Below, piece by piece: positions 1 through 5,397 of a stretch of 5,397 nucleotides of DNA (positions within the stretch are counted from its first letter, which is position 1; the number at the start of each line of letters is the position of its first letter). This DNA comes from Flavisolibacter sp. (GTDB taxonomy: Bacteria; Bacteroidota; Bacteroidia; Chitinophagales; Chitinophagaceae). The stretch is taken from positions 1 to 5,397 of the forward strand of contig JAICTW010000238.1 of assembly GCA_025936195.1 (NCBI GenBank), written 5' to 3'. The notes below the pieces were generated by a model, which did not search any database, was not told where the DNA came from, and saw only the letters and a list, made by a program, of their open reading frames with translations. The position numbers and the translations under genes are program-made.

Positions 1-27
1 TCCGGCAAAGACTTTTATTGTGTATGA
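1..27 (+). CDS. Possible 3' end of an upstream gene, overlapping the sigma factor start
   Basis: Reading frame 1 is open from the window edge and gives eight residues (SGKDFYCV) before TGA at 25-27. That stop overlaps the ATG at 24-26 in the four-base ATGA junction typical of translationally coupled genes. Eight codons are too few to identify a product. From family knowledge, ECF42 sigma genes usually sit next to genes for small DGPF/YCII-like proteins, so such a gene is the natural candidate, but nothing in these eight residues proves it. Confidence 0.3.
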   Translation, partial: SGKDFYCV

Positions 28-1298
28 ACCAAAAGGAATTATTGCCGCATTTATTTCGTACAGAATACAGAAAGATCACTTCAGTATTGTGTAAATTATT
101 TGGCATGGAGCATATCGAAACTGCCGAAGACATCGCCAGCGAAACTTTTTTGTCGGCTATGGAAACATGGACATACAAAGGCATTCCTGAAAACCCTGTG
201 GCCTGGTTGTATTCCGTTGCAAAAAACAAGGCAAAAAATTATTTGCACCGCCATCAAACTTTTCAAAACAAGATCAGTGTTCAAATTAAACGGTCATCAT
301 CTGTCGACGAAGAGATTGACATTGATCTTTCTGAAGAGAATATTTTAGACAGCCAGTTGCAAATGTTGTTTGCACTTTGCCACACTTCTATTTCAACCGA
401 AGCGCAAATTGGATTATCACTTCGAATTTTGTGCGGATTTGGAATTGAAGAAATTGCCAATGCTTTTTTAACCAATAAGGAAACGATCAACAAAAGACTC
501 TTCAGAGCAAAAGAAAAATTAAGAACAGAAAATGTGAAGATTGAATTTCCTTCCAAAGCTGATATTGATAACCGGCTTGATACGGTTCTCACCACCTTGT
601 ATTTGCTGTTTAATGAAGGCTACTATTCCGAAACCAACGACAATGTATTGCGTGAAGAATTTTGCCATGAGGCCATGCGCTTAAATTTTTTGCTTATTGA
701 AAACGAAAAAACCAATCTGCCCAAAGTGAATGCCTTGTTGGCCTTAATGTGTTTTCATTCTTCGCGTTTTGAAGCAAGAAAAGGAAATAATGGAGAAATG
801 ATTTTGTATGAAGACCAGGATGAAAATAAATGGAACCAGGAGCTGATCTCAAAAGGAATTTATTTTATTCAGCAGGCATCGAAAGGCAATCAAATTTCGA
901 AATACCATTTGGAAGCCAGCATTGCTTACTGGCATACGATCAAAGCGGATACAAAGGAAAAGTGGGAATCCATTCTGCAACTTTACAACTTACTGCTTCA
1001 AATGGAATATTCTCCTGTTGCCGCATTGAACAGAACCTTTGCTTTATCAAAAGCCAATGGAAAAGAAGAAGCCATCATTGAAGCAGAGAAGCTGGATCTT
1101 TCAAATAACCATTATTATTTTACACTGCTTGGGGAGCTTTATAAAGACATAGACAATAACAAAGCAAAAATGAATTTTGAAAAAGCATTGCGGTTAGCCA
1201 AAACAAAAGCAGACAAGACTACAATACAAAACAAGATTGAACAATTAAGCAAAGCCGAAATTACAAGCGGGCCGTACAGTAATAAGGAAGAACAATAA
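24..1298 (+). CDS. ECF sigma factor with C-terminal TPR-like extension (ECF42-like)
   Basis: This is a 424-residue RNA polymerase sigma factor of the extracytoplasmic-function class, more than twice the length of a minimal ECF sigma. Residues about 8-75 form sigma region 2 (AEDIASETF, then the ENPVAWLYSVAKNKA helix that binds the -10 DNA). Residues about 110-168 form region 4, with a helix-turn-helix around GIEEIANAFLTNKETINKRL. Residues about 181-285 match the helical domain usual in this group (NRLDTVLTTLYLLFNEGYY; later a LMCFHSSRFEAR helix). Residues about 293-405 are TPR-like helices (SPVAALNRTFALSKANG, then YFTLLGELY). This order defines the COG4941/ECF42 type. In that group the extension, rather than a separate anti-sigma factor, is thought to control activity; that is family knowledge. 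ATG at 24 is chosen over TTG at 18 because MNQKELLPHLFRTEYRK is the usual N terminus and because of the ATGA overlap. The frame stays open to the window edge, but no extra domain is needed. The signal sensed and the target genes cannot be seen here. Confidence 0.93.
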   Translation: MNQKELLPHLFRTEYRKITSVLCKLFGMEHIETAEDIASETFLSAMETWTYKGIPENPVAWLYSVAKNKAKNYLHRHQTFQNKISVQIKRSSSVDEEIDIDLSEENILDSQLQMLFALCHTSISTEAQIGLSLRILCGFGIEEIANAFLTNKETINKRLFRAKEKLRTENVKIEFPSKADIDNRLDTVLTTLYLLFNEGYYSETNDNVLREEFCHEAMRLNFLLIENEKTNLPKVNALLALMCFHSSRFEARKGNNGEMILYEDQDENKWNQELISKGIYFIQQASKGNQISKYHLEASIAYWHTIKADTKEKWESILQLYNLLLQMEYSPVAALNRTFALSKANGKEEAIIEAEKLDLSNNHYYFTLLGELYKDIDNNKAKMNFEKALRLAKTKADKTTIQNKIEQLSKAEITSGPYSNKEEQ

Positions 1299-1322
1299 AA
1301 AAGGCCAGATAGACATCCGGCC
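1297..1322 (-). terminator. Intrinsic terminator hairpin, best read on the minus strand
   Basis: Read on the minus strand, GGCC-G-GAT (1322-1315) pairs with ATC-T-GGCC (1310-1303) around the loop GTCT, giving eight continuous pairs including one G-U. Six T follow at once (complement of the A run 1297-1302). Read on the plus strand, the wobble becomes an A-C mismatch and the hairpin is followed only by CGATTCCTTTTCT. It may also stop the sigma factor transcript, but its form favours leftward transcription. The nearest leftward gene is the cysteine desulfurase, about 560 bases away. Confidence 0.55.
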
Positions 1323-1432
1323 CGATTCCTTTTCTAATTCCTTTGAACGAACTATTGATGAAGAAGAGAATGAATTGGTTGCAGGAAGAGTAATTTTTTT
1401 TGTTTCGTATCTTCAACTCAAACTTGACTGCA

Positions 1433-1777
1433 ATGAGATTTATTTTATTGAGCTTCATATTTCTTACTTCCTTTACTACGTTCAAACCAGGAGAGCCTGT
1501 GGCTACGTTAACCTGCAAATCTGCTTCAGGAAGAACTGCCTTTAATGCTGTTTTACCCGAAGTAACGTATTTGGAAAATGCTGAGCTGATTATTGATAGT
1601 TCTAAACTTGTTTTCACACCGGAAGACAATGGAGGTGCTATTTTCGATCCCGAGAACAGGGTTCTCACAATTTATTTACAGTCCAAAAATGGCGAAAAAT
1701 ATTTGCGTTTCTGGGCTATTCCTTCTTCATTTAAAAAAATACTTAGCGAAAAGGGTGTACGGCACGCAGTTCCATGA
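1433..1777 (+). CDS. Small exported protein of unknown function, C terminus lost to a frameshift
   Basis: The frame as it stands encodes 114 residues. The N terminus (MRFILLSFIFLTSFTTF) is a hydrophobic stretch after one Arg, consistent with a secretion signal; I cannot place the cleavage site. The mature part looks like a compact beta-rich domain (EPVATLTCKSASGRTAFNAV, then AELIIDSSKLVF, VLTIYLQSK, and YLRFWAIPSSFKK). I recall similar uncharacterised small Bacteroidota proteins, but I cannot name the family. The last residues here (VRHAVP) look out of frame, and a convincing C terminus lies in the +1 frame (see next entry). Repairing one base would give 149 residues ending at 1883. The frame is open back to a TTG at 1400, but the ATG at 1433 starts directly on the signal-like helix and is preferred. 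No Shine-Dalgarno sequence or clear -7 box is visible upstream. It lies 134 bases after the sigma factor in the same direction; whether that sigma controls it is unknown. Confidence 0.72.
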   Translation: MRFILLSFIFLTSFTTFKPGEPVATLTCKSASGRTAFNAVLPEVTYLENAELIIDSSKLVFTPEDNGGAIFDPENRVLTIYLQSKNGEKYLRFWAIPSSFKKILSEKGVRHAVP

Positions 1778-1883
1778 TATTTATGAATTTCATGCCATGA
1801 TTGAAGCGACAGAACCAAGAGAAGGAAAAGAGAACATTACTCCTACAATCGAATTAGTCTGTAAGCTTGATTATGAACTATAA
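1756..1883 (+). pseudogene. C-terminal part of the same exported protein in the +1 frame
   Basis: This stretch reads YGTQFHDIYEF, then EATEPREGKE, then a final strand PTIELVCKLDYEL and TAA at 1881-1883. It has the composition and the alternating strand pattern expected for the end of the preceding domain, while the earlier part of this +1 frame (1593-1732) reads as nonsense. The switch point must lie between the A7 run at 1733-1739 and about 1758. One base removed near 1756-1757 would give SEKG-YGTQFHD; one A removed from the A7 run would give FKK-YLAKRVYGTQ. It could be a sequencing error, a real disabling mutation, or, less likely, recoding. The left boundary given here is approximate. Confidence 0.6.
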
Positions 1884-3080
1884 TCAAAGCAGCTCTTTCA
1901 ACTTCTCCACCACTCTGTCCACTTCTTCTTTTGTATTGTATTTACTGAAAGAAAAACGCACCGTTACATGCTTATCGCTTTTGTTCAGTGCCTTCATAAC
2001 ATGCGAGCCTACATCGGCGCCACTGCTGCAGGCAGAACCACCCGAAGCACAAATATTATTGATGTCAAGATTCATCAGCAAAAATTCCGACTTTTCTGTT
2101 TTAGGAAAACAAACACTGAGTACTGTATATAAAGAATTAGGTCCGCAGTTAAAGCTTACGCCTTCGATATTCATTTTCAGTTGCTCGATCATATAATACT
2201 TAAGATCGCTTACATAGGCACTGGTTTGTTCATAATCACGCATAGCAATTTCCAATGCCCTGGCAAAACCTACAATACCATATACATTTTCAGTGCCCGC
2301 ACGCATGTTGCGTTCCTGTCCGCCACCAAAAATGAAAGGCTTGATGTTGATGTTTTCATTTACATACAAAACCCCCACGCCTTTCGGACCGTGAAATTTA
2401 TGTCCGGCTGCGGAAATAAAATGAATATACAATTCACCGAGATTGACCGGGTAATGCCCTACGGTTTGTACACAATCCGAATGAAAAATGGCTGCATACT
2501 TCTGACACAATTCTCCTACTTTTTTTATAGGAAGCAATACACCAATTTCATTATTGGCATGCATAAGCGTAACCAAACATTTTTTTCCCGCACTGCTGTA
2601 TTGCGCCAACTGGTCTTCTAAATTCTGAAGATCAATATGCCCGTCTTCCTTCAATGCAACAAAGCTGGTCGTTATATTCCGGTCCTCCGAATAATAATCA
2701 ACCGTATGTAAAACCGCATGATGCTCTATTGGAGACGTAATTACATGCGTGCAACCCAAATCGCGGATAGAAGCTTCGATGGCTGTATTATCGCTTTCCG
2801 TTCCTCCACTGGTAAAGAAAATGGTTCCGGGCCTTACACCTAAGATTTTAGCCACTGTTTTTCTTGCATTTTCAACTGCCAATCTCGTTTCTCTTCCGTA
2901 AGAATAAATGGAAGAAGGATTGCCGAAATGCTCAGTCAAATAAGGCATCATAGCATCCAATACTTCCTTATCCAAAGAGGTAGTAGCTGCGTTATCGAAA
3001 TAGATGCGGGTATCGGTCCCTTGTGTTCCGTTAGCGGAACTCAGGTTTGTGCTTGTTTTACTTTTTTCTACCTGTATCAT
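1884..3080 (-). CDS. Cysteine desulfurase, NifS/IscS family
   Basis: This PLP-dependent enzyme takes sulfur from L-cysteine, giving alanine and an enzyme persulfide used for Fe-S clusters or thiolated tRNA. From ATG at 3080 it has 398 residues. Family motifs are intact: YFDNAATT at 27-34; TSGGTESDN at 90-98; H120 of IEHHAVL, which stacks on PLP; N176 of HANNEIG; D202 and Q205 of SDCVQTVG; the PLP lysine K228 in GHKFHGPKG; RAGTEN at 260-265; and the catalytic cysteine C351 in GGSACSSG. The CSSG loop followed by VRFSFSKYNT fits a group I NifS/IscS enzyme rather than a SufS type. About 24 Ser/Thr-rich residues precede the conserved YFDNAATT, more than usual. A TTG at 3146 would add 22 more, but ATG is preferred because the extra residues match nothing I know. 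No iscU, iscA or tRNA-thiolation gene is in view, so the sulfur acceptor is unknown. Its stop codon abuts the stop of the convergent exported protein gene. Confidence 0.93.
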   Translation of the reverse strand: MIQVEKSKTSTNLSSANGTQGTDTRIYFDNAATTSLDKEVLDAMMPYLTEHFGNPSSIYSYGRETRLAVENARKTVAKILGVRPGTIFFTSGGTESDNTAIEASIRDLGCTHVITSPIEHHAVLHTVDYYSEDRNITTSFVALKEDGHIDLQNLEDQLAQYSSAGKKCLVTLMHANNEIGVLLPIKKVGELCQKYAAIFHSDCVQTVGHYPVNLGELYIHFISAAGHKFHGPKGVGVLYVNENINIKPFIFGGGQERNMRAGTENVYGIVGFARALEIAMRDYEQTSAYVSDLKYYMIEQLKMNIEGVSFNCGPNSLYTVLSVCFPKTEKSEFLLMNLDINNICASGGSACSSGADVGSHVMKALNKSDKHVTVRFSFSKYNTKEEVDRVVEKLKELL

Positions 3081-3117
3081 AATTGGACTACAAAAAAACG
3101 AATTATTTGCGAGTGAT

Positions 3118-3138
3118 GGAATTTCTAATGATAATTCC
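3118..3138. repeat. Inverted repeat in the cysteine desulfurase leader
   Basis: GGAATT at 3118-3123 and AATTCC at 3133-3138 are perfect six-base arms around a nine-base spacer. The pair lies 38-58 bases upstream of the preferred desulfurase ATG, where an operator could act. The arms are AT-rich, so chance is a real possibility. Confidence 0.3.
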
Positions 3139-3139
3139 C

Positions 3140-3159
3140 TACTCAATAGGATTACTCAA
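3140..3159. repeat. Two direct copies of TACTCAA
   Basis: TACTCAA occurs at 3140-3146 and 3153-3159, a 13-base period that is a little more than one helical turn (TTGAGTA on the minus strand, the sense strand of the desulfurase leader). The sequence around the first copy is also a small dyad, CCTA-CTCAA-TAGG, at 3138-3150. This could be a regulator-binding site or chance. Confidence 0.25.
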
Positions 3160-3163
3160 GGCT

Positions 3164-3177
3164 GAAGAGTACTCCTC
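3164..3177. repeat. Near-perfect 14-base palindrome centred on GAGTACTC
   Basis: GAAGAGTACTCCTC is symmetric at every position except the third and the matching twelfth. It lies between the proposed desulfurase promoter (3209-3241) and the gene, next to the TACTCAA repeats. The lack of a loop makes it more like a protein-binding site than an RNA hairpin. Confidence 0.3.
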
Positions 3178-3208
3178 GTTAAACTCATGGTAAACTTGCA
3201 AGAGAAGC

Positions 3209-3241
3209 CAAAAATAGTAATGAAGATAGATACATCAGCAA
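3209..3241 (-). promoter_or_regulatory. Candidate promoter of the cysteine desulfurase gene
   Basis: On the minus strand, TATTTTTG at 3216-3209 matches the Bacteroidota -7 box TAnnTTTG exactly. A TTG (3241-3239) lies 22 bases upstream as a -33 element, within the spacing known for the primary sigma of this phylum. Transcription would begin near 3203, giving a leader of about 120 bases that contains the repeats at 3118-3177. I see no terminator after glmM, so read-through from glmM is also possible. Confidence 0.5.
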
Positions 3242-3312
3242 AGCACTAATCGCTCAAAAGAATAATTGAAATCAGTAAAGTCTCTTAAGCCTAAGCTTTC
3301 CTTTCAAGGGGT

Positions 3313-4707
3313 CTAACTACTGCACTCTTTAATATCCTGCATTAATCTCTTAGCAATATTGTTGGCTGTAGTTTCAAAACTGCTTTCCGCGTAAATGCGA
3401 ATGATGGGCTCTGTATTTGAAGTTCGGAGATGCACCCAGTCGGTATCAAACTCAATTTTCAAACCATCTTCGGTATTGATAGGATTGTTCTTGTATTTCT
3501 TTTTGATTTTTTCAAAAATGGATCTTACATCGAGGCCATTCTCCAATTCCATTTTGTTTTTGGAGATAAAATAGTCAGGGTAGTTCCTGCGAAACGATTT
3601 CAAACTCTTTTTATAATTCGCAAAATGCGAAAGGAATAAAGCAATACCGATCAATGCATCACGTCCGTAATGAAAATCGGGAACAATAATGCCTCCGTTG
3701 CCTTCACCACCGATCACTGCATTCACTTCTTTCATCTTCTTCACCACGTTCACTTCTCCAACAGCAGAAGGAAAATGTTCACCCCCATGTTTTTGTGTGA
3801 TCTCCTTTAATGCCTTGGTGCTGCTCATATTGCTGACAGTGTTCCCTACTTTATTACTCAGTATATAATCGGCAACCGCCACCAGGGTAAATTCTTCGCC
3901 AAACATGCTGCCGTCTTCGCACACAAAGCAAAGGCGGTCCACATCGGGGTCAACCGCAATTCCCAAATGAGCATTTTGCTTCACCACTTCATTACTCAAT
4001 GAGGTAAGATGTTCAGGCAATGGCTCCGGATTGTGCGCAAATTTTCCGTTCACTTCACCGTTCAAAACAATAACTTCTGCCACGCCAAGTTCTTTCAGCA
4101 ATTGCGGAACAACCAATGCACCTGAAGAGTTAATGCAGTCAACAACAACTTTCAGTTCTTTTTTCTCTATTGCTTCTTTATTGACGAGAGAATGATGCAG
4201 CACAAGATCAATATGCCTTTGCAAATAGCTGTCGTCCTTTGTAACCGTCCCCAATTTATCTACTATTGCAAAGCCCAGGGCTTCTGTTTGTGCACGATTC
4301 AATACTTCGCCCCCAACTTCTGCGTCAATGAATTCACCTTCTTTATTTAAAAGCTTCAGCGCATTCCATTCTTTTGGATTATGGCTGGCTGTAATGATGA
4401 TGCCGCCATCAGCATTCTCATTTTTCGTTGCAATTTCTACAGTTGGAGTAGTGGACAATCCAAGGTCAACAACATTGACTCCTAAACTAACCAGCGTATT
4501 GATCACCAATTGGCTCACCATTTCACCACTAATGCGTCCATCACGGCCCACAACGATCTTCGCCGGCTGTGATTTGTCTTCTCTTCGTTCAGCAATAATA
4601 TTTCCAAACGAAGCAGTGAACTTCACAACATCAATAGCGGTTAATGATTCGCCAGGAATTCCACCAATGGTACCACGTATTCCGGATATGCTCTTGATCA
4701 GCGCCAC
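3313..4707 (-). CDS. glmM: Phosphoglucosamine mutase (phosphohexomutase superfamily)
   Basis: This 464-residue alpha-D-phosphohexomutase most likely converts glucosamine-6-phosphate to glucosamine-1-phosphate, the step before UDP-GlcNAc synthesis for peptidoglycan and lipopolysaccharide, in the cytoplasm. All four active-site loops are present in order: the phosphoserine loop TASHNP at 106-111 (S108 carries the phosphate), the metal loop DPDVDR at 253-258, the sugar loop GEGNGG at 334-339, and the phosphate-binding loop RTSNTEP at 428-434. The N terminus (KSISGIRGTIGG) is typical. The sugar loop differs from the GEQSGH of Escherichia-type GlmM and resembles archaeal and Bacteroidota PMM/PGM-like enzymes, so phosphomannomutase or phosphoglucomutase activity is a real alternative. 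The start is GTG at 4707-4705; no ATG is available, because an in-frame stop lies four codons upstream. It is divergent from the methyltransferase and lies upstream of the desulfurase on the same strand, 232 bases apart. Confidence 0.88.
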   Translation of the reverse strand: MALIKSISGIRGTIGGIPGESLTAIDVVKFTASFGNIIAERREDKSQPAKIVVGRDGRISGEMVSQLVINTLVSLGVNVVDLGLSTTPTVEIATKNENADGGIIITASHNPKEWNALKLLNKEGEFIDAEVGGEVLNRAQTEALGFAIVDKLGTVTKDDSYLQRHIDLVLHHSLVNKEAIEKKELKVVVDCINSSGALVVPQLLKELGVAEVIVLNGEVNGKFAHNPEPLPEHLTSLSNEVVKQNAHLGIAVDPDVDRLCFVCEDGSMFGEEFTLVAVADYILSNKVGNTVSNMSSTKALKEITQKHGGEHFPSAVGEVNVVKKMKEVNAVIGGEGNGGIIVPDFHYGRDALIGIALFLSHFANYKKSLKSFRRNYPDYFISKNKMELENGLDVRSIFEKIKKKYKNNPINTEDGLKIEFDTDWVHLRTSNTEPIIRIYAESSFETTANNIAKRLMQDIKECSS

Positions 4708-4740
4708 AGTAATTATTTATTCAGGATTTTTTCGGGACGG

Positions 4741-4773
4741 CAAAAATAAGGTATTACGGCTTAAGGGTTTCAA
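4741..4773 (-). promoter_or_regulatory. Candidate promoter of glmM
   Basis: On the minus strand, TATTTTTG at 4748-4741 is an exact -7 box, and TTG at 4773-4771 lies 22 bases upstream. The predicted start, near 4735, gives a leader of about 28 bases before the GTG at 4707, a natural distance. There is no Shine-Dalgarno sequence, as is usual in this phylum. Confidence 0.6.
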
Positions 4774-4790
4774 CTTATAATTGCCACAGC

Positions 4791-4804
4791 TTTACTTTTG
4801 TAAA
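4791..4804 (+). promoter_or_regulatory. Candidate -7 box of the methyltransferase gene within a small dyad
   Basis: TACTTTTG at 4793-4800 matches TAnnTTTG exactly and ends 13 bases before the methyltransferase ATG, so the transcript would have a very short leader. No good TTG lies at the normal distance upstream (only TTTC near 4768-4771). The box lies inside the dyad TTTAC-TTTT-GTAAA (4791-4804), which could let a regulator cover it, though AT-rich symmetry of this size can arise by chance. Confidence 0.45.
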
Positions 4805-4813
4805 AATTCGGCA

Positions 4814-5397
4814 ATGGCAGAAAAAGAATGGTACAAAGCATGGTTCAATTCTATTTTTTATCATAAGCTCTACTTTGAACACGACGAAAAGGAAGCGCAG
4901 AAATTTATTCTTCGCCTATTAAACTATCTAAAACCTTCTCCGGACAGTTTAATGTTAGATGTGGCCTGCGGTAGAGGAAGGCACAGTAAATTTTTAGCAG
5001 CACAGGGCTTTGACGTTACCGGTATTGATCTTTCGTTTGACAGCATTGCCTACGCTAATCAGTTTCAAAAAGAGAACCTGCATTTTTATCAGCACGATAT
5101 GCGGCTGCCGATGTGGATCAATTATTTTGATTACGCTTTCAACTTCTTTACGTCCTTCGGATATTTTGCTACAAGGCGTGAGCATGATGATGCAATCAGA
5201 ACAATTGCAAAAAGTTTGAAGCCAAGAGGAACTGTTTTGTTTGATTACCTGAACGTTCATTATGCAGAAGAGCATCTGGTGCATGATGAAATAAAAATCA
5301 TCGGCGACACACAATATGAAATTCACCGCTGGATGGACGAAGATCATTTCTATAAAAAAATTATTGTTACAGATCCATCCTTAAGTTCACCAAAAGA
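4814..5397 (+). CDS. Class I SAM-dependent methyltransferase, cut by the window edge
   Basis: The frame from ATG at 4814 is open through 194 codons to the right edge, so the C terminus is missing. It carries a Rossmann-fold methyltransferase core: motif I, LDVACGRGRHS at 48-58, binds S-adenosylmethionine; D72 at the end of the second strand (VTGID) would hold the ribose hydroxyls; HDMRLP at 94-99 is the adenine-side motif; YFDYAFNFFTSFGYF at 104-118 is the motif IV region; and LKPRGTVLFDYLN at 135-147 is the following strand. The first 30 or so residues (EWYKAWFNSIFYHKLY) are an aromatic-rich lead helix often seen in small Bacteroidota methyltransferases of this type. The substrate cannot be told from the sequence: small molecule, lipid and protein targets all remain possible. 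It starts 106 bases from glmM in the opposite direction, and the codon use seems like that of its neighbours. Confidence 0.9.
   Translation, partial: MAEKEWYKAWFNSIFYHKLYFEHDEKEAQKFILRLLNYLKPSPDSLMLDVACGRGRHSKFLAAQGFDVTGIDLSFDSIAYANQFQKENLHFYQHDMRLPMWINYFDYAFNFFTSFGYFATRREHDDAIRTIAKSLKPRGTVLFDYLNVHYAEEHLVHDEIKIIGDTQYEIHRWMDEDHFYKKIIVTDPSLSSPK

Noticed and set aside
302..307. TGTCGA, similar to the -35 motif I recall for ECF42 target promoters in actinobacteria
   Set aside because: It lies deep inside the sigma factor coding sequence with no gene start downstream, and a six-base match is expected by chance.
1391..1402. TAATTTTTTTTG considered as a -7 box for the exported protein gene
   Set aside because: The TA and TTTG parts are six bases apart instead of two, and no suitable -33 element supports it.
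1261..1668. 135-codon minus-strand frame covering the exported protein gene
   Set aside because: It would begin inside the small gene and run through the terminator hairpin; its residues mirror the sense gene and show no domain.
1867..2621. Two plus-strand open frames (1867-2196 and 2181-2621) overlapping each other across the desulfurase gene
   Set aside because: Both are antisense to a gene with every catalytic motif intact, and neither product resembles a known protein.
3284..3310. CTTA-AGCC-TAAG and CCTT-TC-AAGG symmetry just after glmM, considered as its terminator
   Set aside because: The stems have four pairs at most, one has too small a loop, and no T run follows in the direction of glmM transcription.
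4328..4780. 150-codon open frame antisense to glmM
   Set aside because: It is a shadow of the strongly supported glmM frame; its translation shows no recognisable domain.
4994..5347. Minus-strand 117-codon frame and plus-strand 69-codon frame (5010-5219) in the right part
   Set aside because: Both are shadows of the methyltransferase, whose motif I and following strands are clear in the 4814 frame.

Overview
The window looks like ordinary chromosomal DNA from a low-to-moderate GC member of the Bacteroidota, probably near Chitinophagaceae. Three things point there. No Shine-Dalgarno sequences precede the genes. Exact copies of the Bacteroidota -7 promoter box (TAnnTTTG) lie at the expected places. 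The protein sequences also have a Bacteroidota flavour. The lineage is inferred from memory of these families, not from a search.

Left part (1-1883, plus strand): an almost complete ECF sigma factor with a long C-terminal helical/TPR extension (ECF42-like, COG4941 type) opens the window. Its ATG overlaps the stop of an upstream reading frame in an ATGA junction. After a short gap comes a small exported protein of unknown function whose reading frame is broken: its C-terminal 40 or so residues continue in the +1 frame, so a single-base indel (real or a sequencing error) lies around 1733-1758.

Middle (1884-4707, minus strand): a NifS/IscS-type cysteine desulfurase, and upstream of it a phosphohexomutase best read as phosphoglucosamine mutase (GlmM). 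The desulfurase stop codon abuts the stop of the small exported protein with no spacer. The only good minus-strand terminator hairpin I see lies beyond that small gene, at 1297-1322, so the desulfurase transcript may run antisense through it. The 232-base gap between glmM and the desulfurase holds a plausible promoter and several short symmetric or repeated motifs.

Right part (4708-5397): a 106-base divergent promoter region separates glmM from a class I SAM-dependent methyltransferase that runs off the right edge. The glmM and desulfurase promoter candidates share the same -7 octamer and the same 22-base spacer.

The genes do not form one pathway: they cover regulation, sulfur mobilisation, cell-wall amino-sugar synthesis and a methyl transfer of unknown target. 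I found no mobile element, CRISPR array, tRNA, rRNA or defence-type system, and nothing that I would call a new biological system. The points most worth a second look are the frameshifted exported protein, the convergent antisense arrangement, and the leader of the desulfurase gene.
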